64,000 bases of DNA from Mucilaginibacter sp. PAMB04168 (GCF_039634365.2 NZ_CP155079.2:4464001-4528000), one strand, 5' to 3'. Positions 28,507 through 37,629 are shown, numbered from the stretch's first letter. Notes: generated from the sequence alone by a model not told the origin. Program-made: numbers and translations.

Positions 28507-28782
28507 TCATCTTTTAACTACTTCAAAGTTACGATAGTTTTTGATTTCACCTTCCTCACTGTTTACCGATGTTACGCGTGCCCGTTCGGGTCCTTCATTG
28601 CACCATTCTAAAAACATTTCGAGCATAGCGGGCTCGGCCTCTGCTTCGATGTATACATCGCCATTGCCTTCGTTCCGGGCAATACCACGTACGCCTAACT
28701 GATCGGCCACGGCCTTGGTAGAGGCACGAAAAAAAACGCCCTGTACCTTGCCTTGCACGGTTATGTTTAAATGCTTTATCAT
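28507..28782 (-). CDS. acyP: Acylphosphatase
   Basis: Small enzyme that hydrolyses acyl phosphates such as 1,3-bisphosphoglycerate or carbamoyl phosphate. The 91 residues have the full signature: VQGKVQGVFFRAST with the phosphate-binding loop and Arg23, then GIARNEGNGDVYIEAE with the catalytic Asn. It is probably cotranscribed with the amidohydrolase, which ends 53 bases upstream. The physiological substrate is unknown, as for most of the family. Confidence 0.94.
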   Translation of the reverse strand: MIKHLNITVQGKVQGVFFRASTKAVADQLGVRGIARNEGNGDVYIEAEAEPAMLEMFLEWCNEGPERARVTSVNSEEGEIKNYRNFEVVKR

Positions 28783-28835
28783 ACAGCCTTATAAATTAAC
28801 TGCAATAATACGGCTTATGACACAATGGGAAGTGA

Positions 28836-29999
28836 TTAAAGTAAACGTTTTACCTGCGTTTCGGGTGTAATTTTCAACCCATCTAACCCGGTTAATAAGT
28901 TCAACCCTGGTGTTTTACCGGGCTCTAATGTACCATACTCATCATCGATTCCTAAAAAGCGGGCCCCATTTATTGTGCCCCACTCCAGCAATTTAGCAAT
29001 GGTTAGTGATGGAAAAGCACCTTGCAGAGTGCGCATTTCGTTTAAAATACACAATTTATCATTGGATGCCAGGCTATCGGTACCTAAGGTAAGATTAAAA
29101 CCTTCGTCTAAAAACAGTTCCACTTTAGGGAGGCGGCCTTCAATGTACAAGTTAGCATTGGGGCAAAAGCACCAGTTTATTTTACGGTCAAACCGTTTTA
29201 CAAAATAAATATCTTTTAAGTTGGTACAGGTATTATGTACCATTAAAATCTCGCTTCGGCTGCTCAACAGCGGCACTATTGATTGAAGGGAATTACGGGC
29301 CTGAGGTTTGAAATAGCTGATATCCATTCCAAATGACTCATAAAGGTCGATAAACTTTCCGTTTTTGTAACGGTAAAATTTATTCTCATCCTCGCACTCC
29401 TGGTTATGCATGCTCAGAAGATTATCGTAATTATCGCTATAGGCTTTAATTAGCCTAAAAAGTTCTTTAGATACCGAGTAAGGTGCATGAGGAGTAATGG
29501 ATGTAGCCATTGGCTTGAACTGCTTTTGCAGCTCGAGCGCATTTTGAAAGGCAATTTCTGCCCGTTCGGGCAAAAAGCTAAACATCTCAATAAACGTATG
29601 GTAATATAATTTACTGCCCTGTTTAGCAGCTAAACTGTTGGCACTGTTGGAGATATCACCAACAGCTACAATGCCATTGTCAAACATCTGCTGATCGGCC
29701 GCTGCTGCTGCTTTCGCTATAGCATTGTCATCAGCAACGCGCAGCTTTTGCACGTCCTTAATAAACTCTACAAGGCCTGTACCTTTTTGAGTTTGGCCCT
29801 GTAAGTGAGATAGTTCCACATGGCAGTGGGTATTCACAAACCCAGGGCAAAGTATACCGTTCAACTGCTCAACCTCAACTCCGGGTTGTGCGAAAGTACT
29901 TACTGAAATGATCTTACCTTCATCGTCAACGGTTACAATTCCATTTTTTATCGGATCGGCTATTATTGAAAAAACGTAATCGGCTCTAAAACTTTTCAT
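28836..29999 (-). CDS. Amidohydrolase, aminofutalosine deaminase/chlorohydrolase-like
   Basis: A 387-residue cytoplasmic metal-dependent hydrolase of the amidohydrolase superfamily (ATZ/TRZ group). The metal ligands are visible: NTHCHVELSHL (first His pair), TPHAPYSVS (third His), SMHNQECEDENKF (fourth His with a Glu) and the catalytic Asp in LGTDSLASND. This set is typical of deaminases acting on aminated rings, including aminofutalosine deaminase of the futalosine menaquinone route and guanine/5'-methylthioadenosine deaminases. No other menaquinone gene is nearby, so the substrate is open. The gene is divergent from rlmN, with 162 bases between. Confidence 0.8.
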   Translation of the reverse strand: MKSFRADYVFSIIADPIKNGIVTVDDEGKIISVSTFAQPGVEVEQLNGILCPGFVNTHCHVELSHLQGQTQKGTGLVEFIKDVQKLRVADDNAIAKAAAAADQQMFDNGIVAVGDISNSANSLAAKQGSKLYYHTFIEMFSFLPERAEIAFQNALELQKQFKPMATSITPHAPYSVSKELFRLIKAYSDNYDNLLSMHNQECEDENKFYRYKNGKFIDLYESFGMDISYFKPQARNSLQSIVPLLSSRSEILMVHNTCTNLKDIYFVKRFDRKINWCFCPNANLYIEGRLPKVELFLDEGFNLTLGTDSLASNDKLCILNEMRTLQGAFPSLTIAKLLEWGTINGARFLGIDDEYGTLEPGKTPGLNLLTGLDGLKITPETQVKRLL

Positions 30000-30149
30000 T
30001 TAATGAAATTTATCTTTCAAACTCCCCACCTATCCAGAACATTATTTAAATGTAGCAACATAACTGTGTACTACAATTAACTTTTAGTTGTTGTTTTTTA
30101 ATTTTACAATTCTAAAACGAAGCTTTAAAAGCCGCCCAACTATTTTATT

Positions 30150-30157
30150 TATCTTTG
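30150..30157 (+). promoter_or_regulatory. Predicted -7 box for rlmN
   Basis: TATCTTTG fits TAnnTTTG exactly and ends only 4 bases before the GTG start at 30162. Transcription would begin at or next to the start codon, implying a leaderless or nearly leaderless mRNA. Confidence 0.6.
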
Positions 30158-30161
30158 TATT

Positions 30162-31256
30162 GTGAACGCAAACAATAGTAAGATTGATATCCGCAGCCTG
30201 AGTTTAGAAGCTCTGCAACAACACTTTATAAGCATGGGCGAAAAGGCCTTTCGTGCTAAGCAGGTGTATGAGTGGCTTTGGAAAAAATCATGTTTTTCAT
30301 TTGAGGACATGAGTAATATTTCAAAAGAACTACGCCAGAAACTGGAGGCGCAATTTACTATTAATAATGTGATTATTAACAACTCACAGTTTAGCGCGGA
30401 TAAAACTATAAAAAATTCCTTTAAGTTGTATGATACACACTTAATTGAGGGTGTGTTGATTCCAACTACAGACAGAATGACGGCCTGCGTGTCATCACAA
30501 GTTGGTTGCAGCCTTACCTGTAAGTTTTGTGCTACCGGCTATATGGACCGTAAGCGTAATCTTAACCCGGATGAGATTTACGATCAGGTTGTTTTATTAA
30601 GCCAGCAGGCACAGCAAAATTACGGCATACCGCTTACCAATATTGTTTACATGGGCATGGGTGAGCCTTTACTTAATTATGCCAACGTACTAAAATCTAT
30701 TGAACGCATTACCGCCGAAGATGGACTTAATATGGCTGCTAAACGCATTACGGTATCAACCGCTGGTATTGCTAAAATGATTAAAAAGCTTGGTGACGAT
30801 CAGGTGAAATTTAACCTGGCATTATCCTTACACGCTGCTAATGACGAAAAGCGCAACCAAATTATGCCCATTAATGAGCAAAACTCACTAAAAGCTTTGG
30901 CCGAGGCTTTAAAATATTACTACAACAAAACTAAAAACTCAGTTACTTACGAGTACATTGTATTTAACAACTTTAATGATGAATTGCAGGACGCCATGGA
31001 ACTGGCCCGTTTTTGCAAGCACCTCCCCTGCAAGGTAAATATCATTGAGTACAATCCTATCTCATTTGCCGACTTTGTAAATGCTGGTGAAGACAAAATT
31101 GATGCCTTTGCCGCTTATTTGCGTAAACAAGGCATTATTACCAACGTGCGCCGTAGCCGCGGTAAAGACATTGACGCCGCATGCGGTCAGTTAGCCGTAA
31201 AAGATGGCGATAAAGTAAAGAGTGAACAATCGGCAGAAAAAACGCTGGTTGTTTAA
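30162..31256 (+). CDS. rlmN: Dual-specificity 23S rRNA/tRNA m2A methyltransferase RlmN
   Basis: Radical-SAM enzyme that methylates C2 of A2503 in 23S rRNA and A37 in some tRNAs. The 364 residues include the cluster motif CxxxCxxC at Cys116, Cys120 and Cys123 (GCSLTCKFCATGYM). The later Cys in DIDAACGQL carries the methyl group in this family. The GTG start at 30162 is chosen because the following residues (KIDIRSLSLEALQQHF) form the normal N terminus. The first ATG is 24 codons in and would cut this domain. A -7 box ends 4 bases upstream. The ComF-type gene follows after 81 bases. Confidence 0.96.
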   Translation: MNANNSKIDIRSLSLEALQQHFISMGEKAFRAKQVYEWLWKKSCFSFEDMSNISKELRQKLEAQFTINNVIINNSQFSADKTIKNSFKLYDTHLIEGVLIPTTDRMTACVSSQVGCSLTCKFCATGYMDRKRNLNPDEIYDQVVLLSQQAQQNYGIPLTNIVYMGMGEPLLNYANVLKSIERITAEDGLNMAAKRITVSTAGIAKMIKKLGDDQVKFNLALSLHAANDEKRNQIMPINEQNSLKALAEALKYYYNKTKNSVTYEYIVFNNFNDELQDAMELARFCKHLPCKVNIIEYNPISFADFVNAGEDKIDAFAAYLRKQGIITNVRRSRGKDIDAACGQLAVKDGDKVKSEQSAEKTLVV

Positions 31257-31337
31257 AGCTGAAATTACCTATTGTGCACTGATAGTTTGCTTTTTTAGTA
31301 CTGAATCTTTATTCTTGGCTACTGAAGCTTAAACAAA

Positions 31338-32036
31338 GTGAATCTGCGCAACACCTACCTTGGTAATTTTTTAAACCTACTTTTCCCGAGGTTGTGCCAG
31401 GCCTGCCGGGCCAGTTTGCTGGGTACCGAAGATCTTCTTTGCACACACTGCATTTATGATTTGCCTTATACCAACTTTGCCAGCCAACCGGGCAATATTG
31501 TAGCGCAACAATTTTGGGGCAAGGTTAATGTACAATTTGCCTACGCCCTGCTTTATTTTGAAAAAGGCGGCAAAGTACAGCACTTAATACACCAGTTTAA
31601 GTATAAAGACATGCCCGCCATTGGCAATAAGCTGGGCAATATAGCAGGCGAACAATTAATTGCCAATCCATCACTCGGCACAGTTAATTATATTATCCCC
31701 GTGCCGTTACATATGAACCGCTTGCGCGAACGTGGCTACAATCAAAGCGCCCGCTTTGCACAAGGATTAGCCGATAAGCTTTCAGCGCCTGCATTGGAAA
31801 ACAATTTGGTGCGACTGGTTAAAACTTCTACCCAAACGCGTAAATCGCGTTTTGAAAGGCACGAAAATATGAAACAGGTTTTTGCTGTATTGAAACCAGA
31901 ACAGCTTGCCGGCAAACATATTTTACTGGTTGATGATATTGTAACCACCGGCTCCACGCTGGAAGCCTGCGCGCAAGAATTATTAAAAGTGCAGGGGCTC
32001 ACCTTAAGTATTGCCACCATTGCCTACGCGGTGTAA
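31338..32036 (+). CDS. ComF-family phosphoribosyltransferase-like protein
   Basis: A 232-residue protein of the ComF/GntX family. It has an N-terminal zinc-finger pair (LCQAC about residue 20 and LCTHC about residue 35). A C-terminal phosphoribosyltransferase domain carries VPLHMNRLRERGYNQS and the PRPP loop ILLVDDIVTTGSTLEAC. ComF is needed for DNA uptake in competent bacteria, where it interacts with the DNA-handling machinery; in others its role is unclear. It starts with GTG at 31338. No other competence gene is in the window. It runs in the same direction as rlmN, 81 bases behind it. Confidence 0.9.
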   Translation: MNLRNTYLGNFLNLLFPRLCQACRASLLGTEDLLCTHCIYDLPYTNFASQPGNIVAQQFWGKVNVQFAYALLYFEKGGKVQHLIHQFKYKDMPAIGNKLGNIAGEQLIANPSLGTVNYIIPVPLHMNRLRERGYNQSARFAQGLADKLSAPALENNLVRLVKTSTQTRKSRFERHENMKQVFAVLKPEQLAGKHILLVDDIVTTGSTLEACAQELLKVQGLTLSIATIAYAV

Positions 32037-32191
32037 GTTTGAATTATAGATGGTCTATTTCAGATTATCTAACCTGAATACAGGAATTAAACAGATGTTT
32101 TTTATCACATCACACACCTTAAGAGCGCTTTTTTGGCGAGGAATAAGCAATCAAAAATCCAACATCAGAAATCTGAAATATTTTTGAAACT

Positions 32192-32280
32192 TTCTGAGAA
32201 ACAACTCCGTACAAGTACATGGAGCGTTTGATCATAATTAATGGCAGGAGTTCGTTGTAAAAAGCGGCTCCTGTTTTTTG
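32192..32280 (+). ncRNA. Candidate small RNA (about 90 nt)
   Basis: TATTTTTG at 32179-32186 fits the -7 consensus, giving a predicted start near 32192. The transcript would fold a small hairpin (CTCC 32205-32208 with GGAG 32221-32224). It ends in a terminator (CAGGAG 32245-32250 with CTCCTG 32268-32273, then six T). ACAACTCC (32201-32208) can also pair with GGAGTTCGTTGT (32247-32258), which would break both hairpins. No reading frame fits. No TTG -33 box is clear, so it may instead be only the distant terminator of the ComF transcript. Confidence 0.35.
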
Positions 32281-32295
32281 TTATCATATAACCAC

Positions 32296-32319
32296 AAAAA
32301 AAGCCGGCAAAACCGGCTT
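32296..32319 (-). terminator. Intrinsic terminator after the hybrid histidine kinase
   Basis: A 7-bp stem (AAGCCGG 32301-32307 with CCGGCTT 32313-32319, 5-base loop) is followed by a T run on the minus strand, 20 bases past the kinase stop. Confidence 0.8.
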
Positions 32320-32338
32320 ACATGCTTTCAAGATTCTT

Positions 32339-35300
32339 TTACTGCTGCTGGTAGCGGCTCAGCTTATCGTACAAATTTTTCGGATCGAACGGCTTCAGAA
32401 TAAAATCATTCATACCCACCTCTTCAATCTGATTTAGCTGATTGCTTAACATAGACGCTGTTAAAGCTATAATAGGCACATTTTTAAAGTACTCATCGTC
32501 CTTACCGCGCAAAGCCTGTGTAGCTTCCAGGCCGCCCATTTCGGGCATATGAATATCCATCAAAATAACATCATAATTGCGGTTGGCAACTGTTTTTTGC
32601 ACAGCTTCTAAGCCATTTTCGGCAAAATCGGCTTGTATACCCCACTTTTTGAGCACCTTGTTAATTAACAGACGGTTAATTTGATTATCATCGGCCACCA
32701 GTACATTTATTTTTAAGCCAATCTCGGCTGCATTATCATTTGCCATGGTGTAATTTTCCACTTTTTTGAAGGTAATAGTAAACCAAAAAGTTGAACCCTG
32801 CCCCAGCACGCTGTCAACGTTAATACGCGAATCGTGCAGTTCGATCAAGCTTTTTGTTATAGCCAGCCCTAAACCTGTACCACCATACTTACGGGTAGTA
32901 TCGGTAGAAGCCTGTTTAAATGACTCAAATATAGTATTAGTTTTGTTAGCAGGAATGCCTATGCCGGTATCAGTTACGGCGAAACGTATGCGTACCTCCT
33001 GCGAGGTTTGCTCTAACACTTTCAAGTCGATAGTGACACCGCCTTTTTCGGTAAACTTAACCGCATTACTTGCCAGGTTAAGCAGTATTTGAACCAAACG
33101 AGTACGATCGGCAAGTATGCGTTGCGGCACCTCGCTGTCTACGCTTTCTTTAAAATAAATTTCTGTAGCATTAAGCTTATACTGCATAGAGCTTACCACG
33201 CTATGCACCAGCTCACGTAAATCTACCGGCGTTTTTTCGAGCTCTATATTGCCGGTTTCAATTTTGGCAAAGTCGAGCACATCGTTAATCAACGTCATCA
33301 AGTTCTCTGCCGAGAATTTCAGAATATGTAAATTCTCTTTTTGTGACTCTGTCGGGTTATCTTCTGACAATAGGTGCGACATACCTATCACGGCGTTCAA
33401 CGGCGTACGTATCTCATGGCTCATTACCGATATAAACATATCCTTAGCCTTGCTTAGCTGCAGTGCTTCTTCTTTGGCCGCAATCAGCTCCAGCTCGGCT
33501 TTTTTCTTGGATGTTATATCAATAATTACTTCAATAAACTTTTTAACCTTACCCGTTTCATCTAAAATAACCGAATTAATTACAGATATCCACAATGGCT
33601 GCCCGTCCTTTCGGTACACCAGCAAATCCACTTCAAACGACTGCTTGTTTTTTGAAAGCTCCCGTGATTTCTCAATGATACTACAGTCAGTAAGTTCTCC
33701 CTTCAATACATCGCCTAGATGGGTGCCTTTTACAACGTCCAGGTCGTACCCTGTAATTTTCTCGAAGGCATCATTTACCCATTCTACGTTGCCTTCGCTA
33801 TCATTAATTACTATGCCGCTCACCGTGTTACTGGCCACTAATGAGAGTAGCGTTAATTCTTCTTCGTTTTTCTTACGGTCGTTGATATCCACACATACAG
33901 TAACCTGTCTTTCTAATTGTCCGCTCTCGTTAAAGAAAGGACTGTTAGACAAGAATACCCAGTGTGGGGTACCATCTTTTTTGTAGATTAGGATCTCTAT
34001 TTCGTAAGGTGTGTTGTGGGCATAAGCTTCTTTGGCTTTTTCGAACACATTAAGGTCGGTATGTTCACCAACCAGCATATTGCCAAACATCCTGCCTTTC
34101 ATCTCTTGCAGGGTGTAACCTAAAGCCTCTTCCAGCGCCTCATTCATCCAAATCACCCGGCCTTCGCGGTCGCGGATGAGAACACCGCTTGGCGATTTGG
34201 CTGATGCAAATGATAAAACTTCGAGGTCCTGCTCGGCCGTTTTACGTGCAGAGATATCAAGAAGGATTTTAATGTACTTTTCAACCTTGCCTTCGCTATT
34301 CAATATAGGCGAATTTGTTACCGATACCCACATAAAGTGGCCATCCTTATGCTGAATTTTAATCTCGATTTCGAAAGCTTTTTTAGACTGCAGCAGTTCG
34401 TTTAACCGGGTACTGATAGCATGATCGGTATAATCACCTTTAAACACTTCGCCCATCTGCTTATTCATCAAATCGGCCAGGTTATATCCGGTAATGCTTT
34501 CAAAAGCTTCGTTGGTCCATATCACCTTGTTATCGGCGTTGGTAATAGCGACGCCGTTGCTCACCTTACTGGCAACCAGCGAAAGCTGTTCAATTTGGGC
34601 CTGGGTCTTTTTCTGGGCTGTTATATCGCGTCCACTAGCATACCATTTACCGTCGCGGTTTATGGCTGTCCAGCTTATGCACTTTTCTTCCTGACTTTTA
34701 GCAAGTACACAGGTTTCAAGCTCGAATGCTTTTTTAGTACGCAAACCCGACTCAATTAACTGTGCAAACTGATTACGGTCATGATCAACTACAAACTCCC
34801 ATAATGAGCGGCCTATCAGTTGCTCGGGTTTGTAACCCAGCACATTTTCAACAGCATTGTTAATCAGTTCAATCTTCGAAGTTTCATCAGCGATGTAATG
34901 TATTTCAGATGAACTGTTAAACAGCGTAAAAAAATCTTTATGCCGCTCCAGGTTTTGTTCCAGCTCCTTTTTTTGCCTGCGAAGCGAAAGGTGTGAGATG
35001 ACCTCGCCGGCCAGGGTTTGCAGAGCGTCGCGTTGCTCTGGGCTTAATGTTTTCGGCTGATTATCAAAAACACAAAGTGATCCCAAACGGTAACCGTCGG
35101 GATCAACCAATGGTGCACTTGCATAAAAACGTATGCCCATGCCGCCTTTCACGAAGTCGCTTTCTGCAAAAATTTCATGCTTGCTGGCGTCGTTAACCTC
35201 TACCAGCAAATCATCCATAATGGTATAACGGCAAAAGGCGTCGGCCCGCGGTATTTCATCGACCGGCAAACCTATTTTTGATTTAAACCACTGTCTGTTT

Positions 35301-35467
35301 CCATCAATAAAGGTAATAAAGGCTAAAGGCGCCTGGCAAATGTATGAAGCCAAACGAGTGAGCGCATCATACTCCTCTTCCGGAAATGAATCCAGAATAT
35401 CATAAGAATGAAGCGCTTTTAAACGTTCATCTTCATTGGCAGGAACAGACGACCGGTCAATTACCAT
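32339..35467 (-). CDS. GAF-PAS4 hybrid histidine kinase with C-terminal receiver
   Basis: A 1042-residue soluble sensor kinase with no membrane segment, so it should sense a cytoplasmic signal. Domains in order are a GAF domain (about 20-165), four PAS units (about 175-660; units 2-4 are close repeats, each starting near LxxVASxxxxGV and ending in a DI(S/N/T)xRKxAE-type PAC link), HisKA with phospho-His684 (SHEIRTPLNAVIG), HATPase with the N box SNAVKFT and GTGLGLAI, and a receiver with phospho-Asp near 971 (LMDIHMPEMGG) and Lys1025. There is no output or DNA-binding domain and no response regulator next door. It lies 25 bases after glyA and is probably cotranscribed with scpA-glyA. Confidence 0.93.
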   Translation of the reverse strand: MVIDRSSVPANEDERLKALHSYDILDSFPEEEYDALTRLASYICQAPLAFITFIDGNRQWFKSKIGLPVDEIPRADAFCRYTIMDDLLVEVNDASKHEIFAESDFVKGGMGIRFYASAPLVDPDGYRLGSLCVFDNQPKTLSPEQRDALQTLAGEVISHLSLRRQKKELEQNLERHKDFFTLFNSSSEIHYIADETSKIELINNAVENVLGYKPEQLIGRSLWEFVVDHDRNQFAQLIESGLRTKKAFELETCVLAKSQEEKCISWTAINRDGKWYASGRDITAQKKTQAQIEQLSLVASKVSNGVAITNADNKVIWTNEAFESITGYNLADLMNKQMGEVFKGDYTDHAISTRLNELLQSKKAFEIEIKIQHKDGHFMWVSVTNSPILNSEGKVEKYIKILLDISARKTAEQDLEVLSFASAKSPSGVLIRDREGRVIWMNEALEEALGYTLQEMKGRMFGNMLVGEHTDLNVFEKAKEAYAHNTPYEIEILIYKKDGTPHWVFLSNSPFFNESGQLERQVTVCVDINDRKKNEEELTLLSLVASNTVSGIVINDSEGNVEWVNDAFEKITGYDLDVVKGTHLGDVLKGELTDCSIIEKSRELSKNKQSFEVDLLVYRKDGQPLWISVINSVILDETGKVKKFIEVIIDITSKKKAELELIAAKEEALQLSKAKDMFISVMSHEIRTPLNAVIGMSHLLSEDNPTESQKENLHILKFSAENLMTLINDVLDFAKIETGNIELEKTPVDLRELVHSVVSSMQYKLNATEIYFKESVDSEVPQRILADRTRLVQILLNLASNAVKFTEKGGVTIDLKVLEQTSQEVRIRFAVTDTGIGIPANKTNTIFESFKQASTDTTRKYGGTGLGLAITKSLIELHDSRINVDSVLGQGSTFWFTITFKKVENYTMANDNAAEIGLKINVLVADDNQINRLLINKVLKKWGIQADFAENGLEAVQKTVANRNYDVILMDIHMPEMGGLEATQALRGKDDEYFKNVPIIALTASMLSNQLNQIEEVGMNDFILKPFDPKNLYDKLSRYQQQ

Positions 35468-35492
35468 GTATTACTTTAATGATTATACGTGC

Positions 35493-36764
35493 TTAACTAT
35501 ACAAGGGAAACTTTTCAGTTAACGCATGTACACTTTTACGTACTTTCTTTAAAGATTGTTCGCTTTCCGGATCTTTAATTACATCATCAATTAATTCGGC
35601 TATTTGCTCCATTTGTTTTTCTTTCATGCCGCGGGTAGTTACCGCTGCGGTACCTATACGTATACCTGAAGTTACAAAAGGCGATTTATCATCAAACGGA
35701 ACCATGTTTTTATTTACGGTGATGTCTGCCTGCACTAAGGCATTTTCAGCAGCTTTGCCCGAAATATTTTTGTTACGAAGATCAATCAGTATCAAATGGT
35801 TATCTGTACCGCCCGATACAATTTCATAACCTAGTTCGATCAGTTTTTTAGAAATGGCCTGTGCATTAAGTTTTACCTGCAGCACATACTTCATATAGCT
35901 GTCGCTAAGCGCTTCCTGAAAAGCCACAGCTTTAGCAGCGATAATATGCTCCAGCGGGCCACCCTGTGTGCCGGGGAAAACAGCGCCATCCAACAAAGCC
36001 GACATTTTTTTGATCTCGCCTTTAGGTGTTTTGAGGCCCCATGGATTATCAAAATCCTTACCCATCATAATCATACCACCACGTGGGCCGCGCAATGTTT
36101 TGTGGGTAGTTGTAGTTACAATATGACAATGCGGAAGCGGATCAGTTAATAACCCGCGGGCAATTAAACCTGCCGGGTGCGAAATATCGGCCAGTACCAA
36201 AGCACCTACCTCATCGGCCACCTGGCGTATAAAGGCATAATCCCAATCGCGCGAGTAAGCCGAAGCGCCGCAGATGATCAGTTTAGGTTTCTCCTGCAAT
36301 GCGGTTGCACGTAGTTGCTCATAATCAATCAAACCTGTTTCTTTAACTACACCATAAAAGAACGGCTGGTACAATTTACCCGAGAAGTTTACAGGCGAAC
36401 CATGGGTTAAGTGACCGCCGTGCGACAGGTCGAACCCTAATATCTTATCGCCTGGCTGTAATACGGCCAGCATAACAGCGGCATTGGCTTGCGCGCCCGA
36501 GTGCGGCTGCACATTTACCCACTCGGCATTAAACAGTTGCTTGGCACGCTCAATGGCAATGGTTTCAATTTCATCCACAATCTGGCAACCGCCATAGTAA
36601 CGCTTACCTGGTAAGCCTTCGGCATATTTGTTAGTTGCTACCGAGCCGGCAGCTTCCATTACCTGCTTGCTTACAAAGTTTTCTGACGCAATAAGCTCTA
36701 AGCCTTCTTCCTGGCGTTGTTGCTCAGCATCCAGTAATTCAAATATCAGTTTGTCTTTTTTCAT
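35493..36764 (-). CDS. glyA: Serine hydroxymethyltransferase
   Basis: PLP enzyme converting serine and tetrahydrofolate to glycine and 5,10-methylene-THF, the main source of one-carbon units. The 423-residue length is normal. Hallmarks include IASENFVSKQVMEA, the glycine-binding NKYAEGLPGKRYYGG and the PLP Schiff-base Lys222 in TTTTHKTLRGPRGG. It follows scpA by 31 bases and precedes the hybrid kinase by 25 bases, suggesting one transcript. Confidence 0.97.
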   Translation of the reverse strand: MKKDKLIFELLDAEQQRQEEGLELIASENFVSKQVMEAAGSVATNKYAEGLPGKRYYGGCQIVDEIETIAIERAKQLFNAEWVNVQPHSGAQANAAVMLAVLQPGDKILGFDLSHGGHLTHGSPVNFSGKLYQPFFYGVVKETGLIDYEQLRATALQEKPKLIICGASAYSRDWDYAFIRQVADEVGALVLADISHPAGLIARGLLTDPLPHCHIVTTTTHKTLRGPRGGMIMMGKDFDNPWGLKTPKGEIKKMSALLDGAVFPGTQGGPLEHIIAAKAVAFQEALSDSYMKYVLQVKLNAQAISKKLIELGYEIVSGGTDNHLILIDLRNKNISGKAAENALVQADITVNKNMVPFDDKSPFVTSGIRIGTAAVTTRGMKEKQMEQIAELIDDVIKDPESEQSLKKVRKSVHALTEKFPLYS

Positions 36765-36795
36765 GGTCTTTACAAGGCGCCTAAGTTAATCAAAA

Positions 36796-37545
36796 TCAGT
36801 GTGGTGTTCGGGGCGCAATCCAAAAATTATTATAATCCAGTCCTAATTGTATATCTATTAACTCCTGCTGTAGCATCTCCAGCATGGCCAAAAAGTTATA
36901 AATAAAATGCACCCGGTTCTCTGAGTTTTTCACCATGGCATTAAAATCGAGCTTGCCATTAATACGCAGCAGATCATCAATCACTTTCTTTTGTTGCTCA
37001 ATGGTGTAAGGGTATTGCACTACCGTGTGCGTCACTTCCTCTGAGCGGCTAAGGTAACGTCGTGTAACCCGTTCGTAAACCTGCATCAGGCGGTAAAGGG
37101 TAAGTTCTGAAAGCTCTTCGCCGGGGGTAGCTACGGCTTCAATGCCAGCAAGTTCGGCCGCGATATTGCCACGGCGCTCCTGCTTAAAGCGCTCATCCTC
37201 AAGTGGCCGCAACTGCTCACATATATCTTTAAACTTTTTATACTCAATCAGTTTTCTGATGAGGTCCTCTTTGCTGTCAACCTCGTTCTCACCATTTTCG
37301 GCCTCATAACGGGGTAACAGCATTTTAGCCTTTATGCGCATAAGGGTAGCGGCCACAAATATAAACTCGCTGGCCAGCTCCATATTCAGGCTATTCATCT
37401 GGTGTATGTAGTCCAGAAAATCGTTGGTGATACGGGCTATGGCAATCTCATGAATATCCAGCTCATCTCTTTCAATAAAAAAGAGCAGTAAATCGAAGGG
37501 GCCTTCAAACTGCGGCAACCGGATAGCAAAACTCTCATCGGCCAT
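36796..37545 (-). CDS. scpA: Segregation and condensation protein ScpA
   Basis: Kleisin subunit of the SMC-ScpAB condensin that compacts and separates chromosomes. The 249 residues start FAIRLPQFEGPFDLLLFFIERDELDIHEI, the family's N-terminal SMC-neck binding part. A middle helical section follows with LMRIKAKMLLPR, and a C-terminal winged-helix end (NRVHFIYNFLAMLEMLQQELI) contacts the SMC head. A TATCTTTG box at 37553-37560 sits 7 bases before the ATG, so the mRNA leader would be only a few bases long. scpB is not in the window. Confidence 0.94.
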   Translation of the reverse strand: MADESFAIRLPQFEGPFDLLLFFIERDELDIHEIAIARITNDFLDYIHQMNSLNMELASEFIFVAATLMRIKAKMLLPRYEAENGENEVDSKEDLIRKLIEYKKFKDICEQLRPLEDERFKQERRGNIAAELAGIEAVATPGEELSELTLYRLMQVYERVTRRYLSRSEEVTHTVVQYPYTIEQQKKVIDDLLRINGKLDFNAMVKNSENRVHFIYNFLAMLEMLQQELIDIQLGLDYNNFWIAPRTPH

Positions 37546-37552
37546 AGTATAC

Positions 37553-37560
37553 CAAAGATA
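37553..37560 (-). promoter_or_regulatory. Predicted -7 box for scpA-glyA-kinase operon
   Basis: TATCTTTG on the minus strand fits TAnnTTTG and ends 7 bases before the scpA ATG. A TTTG lies 22 bases further upstream, a slightly long spacing. Confidence 0.5.
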
Positions 37561-37629
37561 AGATTATTATAAATTGACCTTACAAATATCTTTAATTCAC
37601 CCCCTATTGCACGTAACCACATACAACTG

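Larger units (their letters stand above)
32037..32338. other. 302-base intergenic region between ComF gene and histidine kinase
   Basis: No protein gene is seen here. It holds a 10-bp inverted repeat (ATTTCAGATT at 32057-32066 and its complement at 32170-32179), a -7-like box at 32179-32186, the possible small RNA at about 32192-32280, and the minus-strand terminator of the kinase operon at 32296-32319. Confidence 0.7.

Noticed and set aside
33249..33986. 245-codon open frame on the plus strand
   Set aside because: Antisense to the hybrid kinase; Ser-rich, with no family motif.
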